A stretch of 64,000 nt of DNA from an uncultured Oscillospiraceae bacterium (GTDB lineage: Bacteria; Bacillota; Clostridia; Oscillospirales; Oscillospiraceae): contig CANQQU010000003.1 in assembly GCA_947626085.1 (NCBI GenBank), positions 1 to 64,000 on the forward strand, written 5' to 3'. Shown one piece after another: positions 17,995 to 25,651 of the stretch. Under the pieces are notes generated by a model, which saw nothing but the letters and a program-made list of their open reading frames with translations, was not told where the DNA came from and searched no databases. The number at the start of each line of letters is the position of its first letter. Position 1 is the first letter of the stretch. Position numbers and translations under genes: made by a program.

Positions 17995-18023
17995 ATTATA
18001 GCAAAAAAAAGCCGGATGCACAA
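17995..18023 (-). promoter_or_regulatory. Promoter for recJ-relA-dtd operon
   Basis: On the minus strand TTGTGC and TATAAT are separated by 17 bases in the short gap after the permease gene. It is only about 30 bp before the chosen recJ start, which supports the short recJ reading. Confidence 0.7.
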
Positions 18024-18041
18024 TAGGCAGTTGGGATTTTT

Positions 18042-19085
18042 CTATTCGGGGGCGGGATTGGCCAGCTCCGAGGCCGCCACCGCCAGCATGGGGCACAGCA
18101 GCACCCCCACTACGCCCCACAGCCGGTAGCCCACATACAGAGAGACCAGCGCCGCCAGGGGGTCCAGCCCCAACTGCCTCCCCAGAAGCCGGGGTTCCAG
18201 CACGGAGCGGGTCAGGGCGCAGACCAGGTACACCGCCAGCAGCCCCAGGGCCCGCTGGGGACTGCCCTGAAACAGGGAAATGAGACTCCAGGGAAGCAGC
18301 ACCGTCCCGGTACCCAGCAGGGGCGCGGCGTCCACCAGCGCCACGCCCAGGGCCCAGAGCAGGCAGTGAGGGATCTTCAGCAGGGCCAGGCCCCCGGCGG
18401 TGAGAAGAAAGGTGGCGGCGCACAGCCCCGCCTGGGCCCGCAGCCAGCCGCCCAGGGCCTTCCGGCACCGCCGGAGGGCGGGTAAAATTTTGCGCCAGTC
18501 CTCCGGCAGGACCCGGTCCAGCCACGCGCGGGCGGCGGGGAGCCGGGTGGACAGAAAGAAGGCGGAGAGAACCCCGGTCCCGGCGGCCAGGAGCCCGTCG
18601 GGGAGAAAGCCCAGCAGGGCGGACAGAGCGCCGGGGATCTGCCGCCCCAGCTCCTGCAGGATCCCGGTGCCCACCCCGGAGATGTCCAGGGCCAGCCGGA
18701 GCAGGAGGGGCCGCAGCCCCTCCGGAGCCCGGTCCGCCAGGGACACCAGCCCGTCGGAGAGGCTGGTCATCCCCGCCTTGGCGGCGGCCTCCAGATCCGG
18801 CAGGGCCCGGCTCAGGGCCAGCAGCTCTTGCAGCAGCAGCCGGCCGGCCAGGGCCAGGAGAAGCCCCAGCAGCAGCAAAACGGCAGTCACCCCCATACCG
18901 GAGGCGGCGGCCCGGGGCATCCGCAGCCGGTTCTGGCCCAGCCCCACCAGGGGCTCGGCGGCAAGAGCCAGAACAGCCCCCAGCAGGAAGGGCAGCAGCA
19001 GAGGCAGCAGGAACCTTGCCAGCAGATAGACCAGCAGAATGGTCAGGGCCAAAGTCAGGGGTTTTCGCAGAGCGGTGTGATTCAT
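18042..19085 (-). CDS. AI-2E family/YtvI-like membrane protein
   Basis: The 347-residue protein has about seven to eight hydrophobic helices and the AI-2E transporter/UPF0118 layout (N-terminal helix pair LLLPFLLGAVLALAAEPLV, C-terminal DPLAALVSLYVGYRLWGVVGVLLCPM). In spore formers the YtvI subgroup is linked to sporulation, and other members export autoinducer-2 or exchange ions. The subgroup cannot be decided by eye. It is divergent from the ACT-domain gene, with overlapping promoters. Confidence 0.8.
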   Translation of the reverse strand: MNHTALRKPLTLALTILLVYLLARFLLPLLLPFLLGAVLALAAEPLVGLGQNRLRMPRAAASGMGVTAVLLLLGLLLALAGRLLLQELLALSRALPDLEAAAKAGMTSLSDGLVSLADRAPEGLRPLLLRLALDISGVGTGILQELGRQIPGALSALLGFLPDGLLAAGTGVLSAFFLSTRLPAARAWLDRVLPEDWRKILPALRRCRKALGGWLRAQAGLCAATFLLTAGGLALLKIPHCLLWALGVALVDAAPLLGTGTVLLPWSLISLFQGSPQRALGLLAVYLVCALTRSVLEPRLLGRQLGLDPLAALVSLYVGYRLWGVVGVLLCPMLAVAASELANPAPE

Positions 19086-19122
19086 GATGCGCTCCTTTTC
19101 AACGGTTTTTGCACAAAAAGGG

Positions 19123-19152
19123 GTTGTAATTTAAAAAATATTATGATACAAT
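19123..19152. promoter_or_regulatory. Overlapping divergent promoters
   Basis: On the plus strand TTGTAA (19124) and TACAAT (19147) are 17 bp apart and serve the ACT gene. Because the segment is nearly symmetrical, the minus strand reads TTGTAT and TACAAC with the same spacing, facing the YtvI-like gene. RNA polymerase could bind in only one direction at a time. The plus-strand call is stronger. Confidence 0.6.
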
Positions 19153-19225
19153 GAGTGCGGAGACCAAGCAGGCTTTCCCCAGTATCCATGGGACCAAAAT
19201 AGAAACGGTAGGAGGATAATCAATC

Positions 19226-19663
19226 ATGAAAAGTTCAGACTACTTTATTGTGCAGGCAGACGCCCTGCCTGAAATTTTCCTCAAGGTAGCGGAAGCGAAG
19301 CGCATGCTGGCCTGCGGCGAGGCACGGGCCGTGAACGAGGCGGCCGCCCGCACGGGTATCAGCCGCAGCGCGTTTTATAAGTATCGGGACGCGATCCTCC
19401 CCTTCCAGAACATGATGGCGGGCCGGATCGTTACCTTCCAGCTGCTGCTGCGGGATCAGCAGGGTGTTCTGGCGTCGGCTCTGGGCACCTTCACCGCCCG
19501 GCATGCCAATATTCTCACCATCAATTCCATTATCCCCACCAACGAGGCCGCCCCCGTCACCATTACGGCGGAGACCATCGACCTGACTGTGGAGGTGGCC
19601 CAGCTCCTGGACGAGCTGAAGCAGCTTCCCGGGGTCCTGCGGGCCGACATTCTGGCGGCCTGA
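19226..19663 (+). CDS. pheB: ACT domain-containing protein (UPF0735/PheB family)
   Basis: The 145-residue protein has an N-terminal helix-turn-helix-like region (residues 20-55; VNEAAARTGISRSAFYKYRDAI) and a C-terminal ACT domain (residues 70-145; VTFQLLLRDQQGVLASALGTF). The family is called PheB or UPF0735, and such ACT domains bind amino acids. In Firmicutes it often precedes pheA or homoserine dehydrogenase. Here it precedes an ACT-less aspartate kinase, separated by a terminator. Its biochemical role remains unsettled, and a ligand-sensing regulator is the best guess. Start has RBS GTAGGAGGATAATC. Confidence 0.9.
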   Translation: MKSSDYFIVQADALPEIFLKVAEAKRMLACGEARAVNEAAARTGISRSAFYKYRDAILPFQNMMAGRIVTFQLLLRDQQGVLASALGTFTARHANILTINSIIPTNEAAPVTITAETIDLTVEVAQLLDELKQLPGVLRADILAA

Positions 19664-19682
19664 CCCTTGCTTCAATAGCCCT

Positions 19683-19712
19683 CCCCTCCCGGCTTCCGCC
19701 GGGAGGGGTTTT
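19683..19712 (+). terminator. Terminator between ACT gene and aspartate kinase
   Basis: An 11-bp stem (CCCCTCCCGGC with its complement) and a 4-base loop are followed by TTTTG. It should stop or attenuate read-through into the kinase gene. Confidence 0.8.
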
Positions 19713-19762
19713 GTCACCGTTCCGGTCGATCCGACATAGACTGCCACCGGAGGTGAAAAAAC

Positions 19763-20488
19763 ATGCTGATCGTGCAAAAATATGGCGGTTCTTCCCTGGC
19801 GGACGCTCCCCGGCTTCTTTCCGCCGCCCGCCGGGTGACGGGACTGGCCCAGCAGGGGGCCCAGGTCGTGGTGGTGGTCTCCGCCCAGGGGGACACCACC
19901 GACGACCTCATCGCCGCGGCCAGACAGGTCAATCCCCGGGGCTCCGCCCGGGAAATGGACGCCTATCTGGCGGCGGGGGAGCAGCTCAGCGCCGGGTTGA
20001 TGGCCATGGCCATCGGCGCGTTGGGCTATCCCGCCGTGAGTCTCACCGGCTGGCAGGCGGGGCTCCGTACCGATGGCATCCACGGAAACGCCCGGATTTT
20101 GGGCCTGGAGGGGGACCGGATCCGCCGGGAGCTGGACCAGGGCAAGATCGTGGTGGTGGCGGGCTTCCAGGGCCTGGGCCCGGGGGAGGACGTGACCACC
20201 CTGGGCCGGGGCGGCTCGGACACCACGGCGGTGGCCCTGGCGGCGTTTTTGAAGGCCCAGGTCTGCCAGATCTTTACCGATGTGGACGGGGTCTACGACC
20301 GGGACCCCCGCCGGTATCCGGACGCCACCCGCTTTGGACGGATCTCCTATGAAAAGATGCTGCGGCTCATCGAAAACGGCGCCCAGGTGCTCCATGACCG
20401 AAGCGTGGAGCTTGCCCGGGAGTACATGATCCCGGTGGAGGTCCTGTCCTCCTTCACGGGGGCCCCGGGAACGATCGTGGGACCCTAA
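19763..20488 (+). CDS. Aspartate kinase, catalytic domain only
   Basis: At 241 residues this is a complete amino-acid kinase domain but about 160 residues shorter than usual aspartokinases, lacking both C-terminal ACT domains. Motifs are IVQKYGGSSL at the N-terminus, VVVVSAQGDTTDDL, the GFQGLGPGEDVTTLGRGGSD segment and TDVDGVYDRDPR for nucleotide binding. It phosphorylates aspartate in the first step to lysine, threonine and methionine. The protein ends with a natural SFTGAPGTIVGP tail and a stop, with no ACT-coding remnant afterwards. It should therefore lack the usual internal lysine/threonine inhibition. RBS GGAGGTG precedes the start. Confidence 0.88.
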   Translation: MLIVQKYGGSSLADAPRLLSAARRVTGLAQQGAQVVVVVSAQGDTTDDLIAAARQVNPRGSAREMDAYLAAGEQLSAGLMAMAIGALGYPAVSLTGWQAGLRTDGIHGNARILGLEGDRIRRELDQGKIVVVAGFQGLGPGEDVTTLGRGGSDTTAVALAAFLKAQVCQIFTDVDGVYDRDPRRYPDATRFGRISYEKMLRLIENGAQVLHDRSVELAREYMIPVEVLSSFTGAPGTIVGP

Positions 20489-20538
20489 AAAGATTCTAAC
20501 CGCCGGAAGGGGCGGATATTCTCAGCTCCATAAAAACA

Positions 20539-20567
20539 ACAGGCGGCGCGAAATGGGCGCCGCCTGT
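20539..20567. terminator. GC-rich hairpin after aspartate kinase
   Basis: Arms ACAGGCGGCGC and GCGCCGCCTGT pair perfectly. On the minus strand it is followed by TGTTTTTATGG, so it better fits a terminator for the oncoming ATPase gene. On the plus strand the T-run is absent. Confidence 0.5.
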
Positions 20568-20609
20568 AATATGGCCGAAAAAGTCAAGAGATCGTGACAC
20601 AAAAAGCAG

Positions 20610-20657
20610 CGGTTCAAGCCGCCGCCCCGTATAAAGCAGGGTTGACGGCTTGAACCG
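20610..20657. repeat. 12-bp inverted repeat in kinase/ATPase gap
   Basis: CGGTTCAAGCCG recurs as its complement after a 24-bp spacer. With the neighbouring hairpin it fills most of the 210-bp gap between two convergent genes. It may be a second terminator or the edge of the transferred ATPase segment. Confidence 0.5.
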
Positions 20658-20698
20658 TTTCGTGTTCTTAATTTTTCAGAAAATCCGCAAGAAAAATA

Positions 20699-21994
20699 TT
20701 ATATACAAAACGCGGCGTAGAGAGGAACGGTCTTTTTCCCGTCCTCAAAGCCAAAGTTTTTCGCGGAGAGCTTGATGGCGTAATCGGGCTTGTAGGCGTC
20801 CATATAGACCTTTAAGCTCTTGGCTCTGGTATTGTCGGCGGATTTGACCTCAATGGGAATGAGCTTGCCTTCCCGTTGAATGACGAAATCAATTTCCGCC
20901 CCACGCGCGGATTCCCAATAATAGGTCTGGTAGCCGTTGATAGTGAGCTGCACATTCACATAGTTTTCCGCAAGTCCGCCCTTAAAGTCGCTCAGCTCCT
21001 CCACCATGTAGAGGACGTCGTTTGCGGCTAAATCCTTTTTGGCGGCCAGCAGACCCAGATCGGAAACATAGATCTTAAAAGCGTCAATGTCACGGTAGTT
21101 TTCCAAAGGCTTTTTAACCTGTTCTACCTTGAACACCTGCGACACGATGCCGGAGAGTCTCAGCCATTCGATGGCGTTCTCAAATTCGGAAGCTCGTCCT
21201 CCTTTCTTAATCAGCTTATATTGAAAACGGGTATTCTTCTTTGAAAGCTGCACGGTGATGTTGTCATAGGCAAGCCGTGTCTTTTTGATCTCGTTCAAGT
21301 TGTTGTACTTACTCATATCGTTGAGATAGCTTGCCAGAATGGTGTCCTGCGTGTGACGCACAAGGATATAATCCTTTGTCTGTGCAAACTGCATGACGCA
21401 CTCCGGCATACCGCCCACCACAAGATACTGCCGATAAAGCAGCATCGCCGCGTCGTGCAAAGCGGAAGGGATCGGCGTATCGGTCTGGAAGGACTTTTTG
21501 ATCTGCGCTACCAGAGCGTCCTCCCCCAGCGCAAGCATAAATTCCTCCATATCCATCGGGTAAAGGGTTTTCATATCGACCTTGCCCACGGGAAAAGAGA
21601 ACTTTGTACGGTTTACCGCAACACCTAAAAGACTGCCCGCCACGATGATGTGATAATCGGGAGCGTCCTCGCAAAAATACTTCAAAGAAGTTAATGCCCG
21701 TTCGCAGAGCTGCACCTCGTCAAAGACGATCAGCGTTTTTTCCCTGACGATGGTTTGCCCTGCGATATGCGACAGAATAGGGATCAGATAATCGGGGCTG
21801 ATATTTTCATCAAAGGTTTCCGAGAGCTTTGGATTGGTTTCAAAGTTGAAATACGCCACATTCTCATAGTGTGTGCGCCCAAACTCCAAAATGGAATAAG
21901 TCTTGCCCACCTGCCTTGCTCCCTGCAAGATCAGCGGCTTGCGGTGAGCGCTATCTTTCCATGCTTCTAAAAAAGCCAAGATTTTTCGGTACAT
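20699..21994 (-). CDS. AAA-family ATPase with DUF4143 domain
   Basis: The 431-residue protein has an AAA_14 domain (Walker A LQGARQVGKT near residue 27, Walker B LIVFDEVQ near residue 90) and a C-terminal DUF4143 region with a PD-(D/E)XK-like stretch (GAEIDFVIQREGKLIPIEVKSA). These proteins are widespread, mobile and of unsettled function; nuclease or defence-like roles have been suggested. Base composition is visibly richer in A+T than all flanking genes (many AAA, AAT and TTT codons), and it sits beside a tRNA gene. Both facts point to horizontal acquisition. RBS AAAAAGGAGAG precedes the start. Confidence 0.9.
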   Translation of the reverse strand: MYRKILAFLEAWKDSAHRKPLILQGARQVGKTYSILEFGRTHYENVAYFNFETNPKLSETFDENISPDYLIPILSHIAGQTIVREKTLIVFDEVQLCERALTSLKYFCEDAPDYHIIVAGSLLGVAVNRTKFSFPVGKVDMKTLYPMDMEEFMLALGEDALVAQIKKSFQTDTPIPSALHDAAMLLYRQYLVVGGMPECVMQFAQTKDYILVRHTQDTILASYLNDMSKYNNLNEIKKTRLAYDNITVQLSKKNTRFQYKLIKKGGRASEFENAIEWLRLSGIVSQVFKVEQVKKPLENYRDIDAFKIYVSDLGLLAAKKDLAANDVLYMVEELSDFKGGLAENYVNVQLTINGYQTYYWESARGAEIDFVIQREGKLIPIEVKSADNTRAKSLKVYMDAYKPDYAIKLSAKNFGFEDGKKTVPLYAAFCI

Positions 21995-22025
21995 AAATGA
22001 CTCTCCTTTTTAAGAAGTCACTTAT

Positions 22026-22054
22026 AGTATAGCAGATGTTCATGTAAAATTCAA
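22026..22054 (-). promoter_or_regulatory. Promoter for AAA/DUF4143 ATPase
   Basis: On the minus strand TTGAAT and TATACT are spaced by 17 bases, with TGC before the -10 (extended -10). It lies about 35 bp before the ATPase start, in an AT-rich stretch. Confidence 0.7.
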
Positions 22055-22126
22055 TTGGTTTTCAGAAAATATTTACATTAAATTACATGAATATTTCAGC
22101 ATACAAAACACTTTACGACATGAAGC

Positions 22127-22170
22127 GCCCAGTTTGCGAACTGGGCGGCGACCTGCCACCGGCAGGTCGC
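22127..22170 (+). repeat. Two back-to-back perfect hairpins
   Basis: GCCCAGTT-TGCG-AACTGGGC (22127-22146) is followed directly by GCGACCTGCC-ACC-GGCAGGTCGC (22148-22170). Neither has a T-run. They lie between the ATPase promoter and the inverted tRNA-Arg copy and have no coding explanation. Confidence 0.6.
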
Positions 22171-22179
22171 ATTGAATCG

Positions 22180-22252
22180 TTCGAGTCCTTCTGGCGTACC
22201 AAAAGCCGCACCCGTGAGGGTGCGGCTTTTGGTACGCCAGAAGGGACTCGAA
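22180..22252. repeat. Inverted repeat made of the tRNA-Arg 3' end and its terminator
   Basis: The plus-strand segment 22180-22213 matches the complement of 22218-22252 over about 34 bp with a single-base gap, around a GTGA loop. The right arm is the real T-arm, acceptor end and terminator of tRNA-Arg. The left arm is an inverted partial copy that has the TTCGAGTCC T-loop and CTGGCGTACCA end but no rest of a tRNA. Confidence 0.75.
22200..22230 (-). terminator. Terminator of tRNA-Arg
   Basis: On the minus strand AAAAGCCGCACCC and GGGTGCGGCTTTT form a 13-bp stem directly after the tRNA CCA end and finish in TTTT. It is symmetrical and could act on either strand. Confidence 0.8.
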
Positions 22253-22306
22253 CCCCCGACCTACTGATTCGTAGTCAGTCACTCTATCCAACTGAGCTAC
22301 TGGCGC
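22230..22306 (-). tRNA. tRNA-Arg (ACG)
   Basis: The minus strand reads GCGCCAGTAGCTCAG, an anticodon arm ACTGA-CTACGAA-TCAGT (anticodon ACG), a T-loop TTCGAGT and a CTGGCGT-A-CCA end. Acceptor pairing holds with one G-T pair at the tip. The antisense translation of this tRNA gives the spurious PVAQLDR-type ORF in the track. Confidence 0.95.
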
Positions 22307-22328
22307 GTAACACTTTTCGTGCCCGAAT

Positions 22329-22357
22329 ATAGTAGCATACCGGGCCGGAAAATGCAA
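22329..22357 (-). promoter_or_regulatory. Promoter for tRNA-Arg
   Basis: On the minus strand TTGCAT and TACTAT are spaced by 17 bases, about 23 bp before the mature tRNA 5' end. Confidence 0.55.
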
Positions 22358-22489
22358 GTATTTTTTTCAAAAAAACCGGTTTTTTCCAGGCCGGGACTAA
22401 CCCCGAGGAAAAATGTTCATAATTCGGCTATGGACTTTTGCCCTTCGGGCTGGTAAAATAGTACCAATCTTTCACGGGAGTTGAGGGCC

Positions 22490-23353
22490 TTGAAAAAATT
22501 AAGGAGCCGGTTTGAGCGGTTCTGCTATCGCCACCGCAATCAGGGGATCCCAAATCTGATGCTCTATATCAGCCTGGGCTGCGCGCTGGTGTATGTGATG
22601 ACCCTGATCGACAGGCAGGGCACCCTATACGCCCTGCTGTGCTTCGACCGGACCGCCATCCTCCACGGGCAGGTCTGGCGGCTGATCACCTATCCGCTGA
22701 CCTACTATATCTCCAATCCGCTGCTCATGATCGTCAGCCTGGTGTGCTATTACTCCCTGGGCCGGGCCATGGAAAATATCTGGGGCACCTGCCGGTTCAA
22801 CCTGTTCTACCTCTCCGGCGTGGTGCTGATGGATATCTACTGCATGATCTTCGGCGGCGCGGCGGACGCCTATTATTTGAACCTGAGCCTGTTTTTGTCC
22901 TACGCCACCCTCTACCCCGACGCCCAGTTTTTGCTGCTGTTCATCATCCCGGTGCGGGCGTGGATCTTCGCCGTGCTGGACCTGGCGCTGGTGATTTTGG
23001 GACTCTTCGGCCCCTTCCCGGGGAACCTGTTCCCGGTGGTGTCTCTGCTGAACTACTTCCTGTTCTTCGGCAAGGACGTGCTGAACGTGATCCCCATGTC
23101 CTGGCAGGCCAATTTCAGGCGGCTGTTCCGGAAAAAGCCCAAGAAGGCCGGGGCAAAGCCCATTCCCTTCCCCAACGCCGGCTCCTGGGAGGCCAGCACC
23201 GCCCAGGTCCAGCAGCCCTATACCCACCGCTGCACCGTCTGCGGCCGCACCGACGTGTCGGACCCGGATCTGGAATTTCGCTACTGCTCCCGGTGCAACG
23301 GCTACTACTGCTACTGCCAGGACCACATCAATAACCACGTCCACATCCAGTAA
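22490..23353 (+). CDS. Rhomboid-like membrane protein with C-terminal zinc ribbon, probably non-proteolytic
   Basis: The 287-residue protein has six predicted helices (residues about 20-205) in rhomboid style, with the L1-loop-like GQVWRLITYPLTYYISNPLLMIVSLV and WGTCRFNLFYLSG segments. The helix-4 GxSG serine and the later catalytic histidine are not visible (the equivalent region reads LSLFLSYATLYPD and SLLNYFLFFGKD), so it is probably a pseudoprotease. Residues about 245-285 carry a Cys-rich ribbon (CTVCGRTDV, YCSRCNGYYCYC). Start TTG 22490 is preferred because GGGAG lies 9 bases upstream; the track uses TTG 22481. A weak TGGACT/TAAAAT promoter is upstream. Confidence 0.75.
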   Translation: MKKLRSRFERFCYRHRNQGIPNLMLYISLGCALVYVMTLIDRQGTLYALLCFDRTAILHGQVWRLITYPLTYYISNPLLMIVSLVCYYSLGRAMENIWGTCRFNLFYLSGVVLMDIYCMIFGGAADAYYLNLSLFLSYATLYPDAQFLLLFIIPVRAWIFAVLDLALVILGLFGPFPGNLFPVVSLLNYFLFFGKDVLNVIPMSWQANFRRLFRKKPKKAGAKPIPFPNAGSWEASTAQVQQPYTHRCTVCGRTDVSDPDLEFRYCSRCNGYYCYCQDHINNHVHIQ

Positions 23354-23362
23354 AATGAAAAC

Positions 23363-23393
23363 GGGAGGCGCTTTCAGCGCCTCCCAAATTTTT
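23363..23393. terminator. Bidirectional terminator between rhomboid-like gene and asnS
   Basis: A perfect 10-bp stem (GGGAGGCGCT) with a TTC loop is followed by AAATTTTTTT on the plus strand and by GTTTTCATTTT on the minus strand. Confidence 0.85.
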
Positions 23394-24785
23394 TTACAGC
23401 TCGCAGTTGTTGACGGTCCGGGGGAAGGGGAGTACGTCCCGGATGTTGCCCATGCCCGTCAGGTACATGACGCACCGCTCAAAGCCCAGGCCGAAGCCGG
23501 CGTGGCGGGCGGAGCCGTACTTCCGCAGGTCCAGATAGAAGGCGTAGTCCTCCGTCTTCATTCCCAGCTCCCGGATCCGGGCGGAGAGCTTTTCGTAGTC
23601 GTCCTCCCGCTGGCTGCCGCCGATGATCTCCCCGATCCCCGGCACCAGGCAGTCCATGGCCGCCACGGTCTTGCCGTCGGGGTTCAGCTTCATATAGAAC
23701 GCCTTGATTTCCTTGGGATAGTCGGTGACGAACACCGGCCGCTGGAAAACCACCTCGGTCAGATACCGCTCATGCTCCGTTTGCAGGTCGCTGCCCCAGT
23801 GGACGGGGTAGGCGAATTCAGCGTTGTGGGGCTCCAGGAGGGCGATGGCCTCGGTGTAGCTCACCCGGCCAAAGTCGGAGGTCAGGACGTGGTGGAGCCG
23901 GTCCAAGAGCCCCTTGTCCACAAACTGGTTGAAGAAGGCCATCTCCTCCGGGGCCTCCTCCAGGACGTAGGAGATGATGTATTTCAGCATGTCCTCCGCC
24001 AGGGCCATATCGTCGGACAGGTCGGCGAAGGCGATCTCCGGCTCGATCATCCAAAATTCGGCGGCGTGGCGGGTGGTGTTGGAGTTTTCCGCCCGGAAGG
24101 TGGGGCCAAAGGTGTAGATATTTTTGAAGGCCATGGCGAAGGTCTCCCCGTTGAGCTGGCCCGAGACGGTGAGGTTGGTGGCCTTGCCGAAGAAGTCCCG
24201 GCTGTAATCCACAGCCCCGTCCTCGGTCCGGGGCGGGTTCACCAGATCCAGGGTAGTCACCTGGAACATCTCCCCCGCGCCCTCGCAGTCGGAGCCGGTG
24301 ATCAGGGGGGTGTGGACGTAGACGAAGCCCCGCTCCTGGAAGAACCGGTGGATGGCGTAGGCGATCAGACTCCGAACCCGGAACACCGCCTGGAAGGTGT
24401 TGGTCCTGGGCCGCAGATGGGTCATGGTCCGCAGGTATTCCAGGGTGTGCCGCTTCTTTTGCAGGGGATAGTCCGGGGCGGAGGGCCCCTCCACGGTGAC
24501 CGCCGTCGCTTGAATTTCAAAGGGCTGCTTGGCCTCGGGGGTCAGCACCAGCTCCCCCTCCACGATCAGGGCCGCGCCCACGTTGGTCTTGGAGACGGCC
24601 TGGAAATTCTCCAGGGTGTCGTGGTACACCACCTGGACGGGGCTGAAAAAGGTCCCGTCGGACAGGACAATGAAGCCGAACTGCTTGCTCGCCCGCACGG
24701 AGCGGACCCAGCCCCCCACCCGGACGGTCTTTCCGGCGTAGGACGGGGCGTCCCGATACAATTCCCGAACCGATACCAGATCCAT
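23394..24785 (-). CDS. asnS: Asparaginyl-tRNA synthetase
   Basis: The 463-residue class IIb synthetase has an N-terminal OB-fold anticodon-binding domain ([26 protein letters not shown]) and a class II core with motif 2 ([21 protein letters not shown]), the AsnS-type [11 protein letters not shown] segment, and motif 3 ([15 protein letters not shown]). It charges tRNA-Asn, whose gene is also in this window. The promoter leaves only about a 30-base leader, so no T-box is present. AGAGAGG precedes ATG 24785. Confidence 0.97.
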   Translation of the reverse strand: MDLVSVRELYRDAPSYAGKTVRVGGWVRSVRASKQFGFIVLSDGTFFSPVQVVYHDTLENFQAVSKTNVGAALIVEGELVLTPEAKQPFEIQATAVTVEGPSAPDYPLQKKRHTLEYLRTMTHLRPRTNTFQAVFRVRSLIAYAIHRFFQERGFVYVHTPLITGSDCEGAGEMFQVTTLDLVNPPRTEDGAVDYSRDFFGKATNLTVSGQLNGETFAMAFKNIYTFGPTFRAENSNTTRHAAEFWMIEPEIAFADLSDDMALAEDMLKYIISYVLEEAPEEMAFFNQFVDKGLLDRLHHVLTSDFGRVSYTEAIALLEPHNAEFAYPVHWGSDLQTEHERYLTEVVFQRPVFVTDYPKEIKAFYMKLNPDGKTVAAMDCLVPGIGEIIGGSQREDDYEKLSARIRELGMKTEDYAFYLDLRKYGSARHAGFGLGFERCVMYLTGMGNIRDVLPFPRTVNNCEL

Positions 24786-24819
24786 AGCAAATTACCTCTC
24801 TTTTCCATGTGATTTATAA

Positions 24820-24848
24820 AGTATACGCCATTTTTCCCGGTTTTACAA
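24820..24848 (-). promoter_or_regulatory. Promoter for asnS
   Basis: On the minus strand TTGTAA and TATACT are spaced by 17 bases. The -35 element overlaps the stop codon of the upstream TraX-like gene. Confidence 0.75.
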
Positions 24849-25541
24849 GAGGGAAATTGGCCAAAGCCCCATCATCAGCTGTTGGACCCCCCACAGCGCA
24901 GCCAAATGGGCCGGGTAGAACAGGTAAAAGGCCCACTGCGCCGCCGGGCTGGCGGTGGCCTTCCGACCGGAGTAGAAGGCGATGGGGATCACGGCCCCCA
25001 CATAGAACAGCTCGATGTCCGCCTGCCCGGTGAGCAGGGCCAGGGCCGGCAGCCCCAGGGCCAGGAGCAGCAGTCGGAATTCGCTGTCCCGCACCAGGAC
25101 GAATAGCGCCGCCACCAGGATGCCGAACCCAGCGTAGTCCGTCCGCAGCAGCTCCGCCAGGACTGCCGCCGCCGCCACGGCCAGGAGCTTTAATAGGGGG
25201 CTTTTGGTATTTTTCATTACCAGGGCCATGCCGAAGGCCAGAAGCAGCGTCACCATGACGCTTTGGTGGCTCCAGGTCCAGCCGCCGTAGAACAGCATAT
25301 CGAAGGGCAGCTCGGACAACACCATGCCAATGGCCAGCCGCAGGGCGTACCGCCCCGGATGGCGGGTGTGGTGGACCCCCTCCACCAGCAGGAAGCAGTA
25401 AATGGGAAAGGCGATCCGCCCGATGATCCGGAGCCAAAGAGCGCCGGGCGCCAGGGCGGCGCCAATGTGGTCCAGGAGCATGCTGGCGCAGGCGATGAGC
25501 TTCAACCCCTCCTGGGAGAGGCCGCCAGATTGGGTTTTCAT
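24843..25541 (-). CDS. TraX-family membrane protein
   Basis: The 232-residue protein has about seven membrane helices. It opens with LSQEGLKLIACASMLLDHIGA, the TraX family signature, and continues with RIAFPIYCFLLVEG. TraX acetylates F-pilin in plasmids, but chromosomal homologues in Firmicutes have no pilin partner and probably acylate other surface molecules. No conjugation genes are nearby, so the F-plasmid function should not be transferred. It is divergent from thyA. Confidence 0.85.
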   Translation of the reverse strand: MKTQSGGLSQEGLKLIACASMLLDHIGAALAPGALWLRIIGRIAFPIYCFLLVEGVHHTRHPGRYALRLAIGMVLSELPFDMLFYGGWTWSHQSVMVTLLLAFGMALVMKNTKSPLLKLLAVAAAAVLAELLRTDYAGFGILVAALFVLVRDSEFRLLLLALGLPALALLTGQADIELFYVGAVIPIAFYSGRKATASPAAQWAFYLFYPAHLAALWGVQQLMMGLWPISLL

Positions 25542-25561
25542 GGTCTCACACCCTTTTTTTC

Positions 25562-25590
25562 ATTATATAACGCCCCGGGAAAAAACGCAA
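25562..25590 (-). promoter_or_regulatory. Promoter for TraX-like gene
   Basis: On the minus strand TTGCGT and TATAAT are spaced by 17 bases. It lies back to back with the thyA promoter. Confidence 0.7.
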
Positions 25591-25596
25591 TACCCA

Positions 25597-25625
25597 TTGA
25601 AAAATCCCGGCGGATGTGGTATGCT
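25597..25625 (+). promoter_or_regulatory. Promoter for thyA-dfrA
   Basis: TTGAAA and TATGCT are spaced by 17 bases, with TGG before the -10. Only six bases separate its -35 from that of the divergent TraX-like promoter. Confidence 0.75.
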
Positions 25626-25651
25626 GGACAAAACGACGAGGAGGCGCGGCC

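Noticed and set aside
17962-18525. N-terminal extension of recJ in the track
   Set aside because: It overlaps the YtvI-like gene, contains the recJ promoter, and is not like any RecJ N-terminus.
22073-22357. 94-aa minus-strand ORF with a PVAQLDRVTDYES segment
   Set aside because: It is the translation of tRNA-Arg and its terminator, a well-known false gene type.
24786-24842. T-box leader for asnS
   Set aside because: The promoter leaves about 30 bases before the start, far too short for a T-box.
24843-25541. Conjugative pilin acetylation by the TraX-like protein
   Set aside because: No pilin, relaxase or type IV secretion genes are nearby; only the family name is shared with plasmid TraX.
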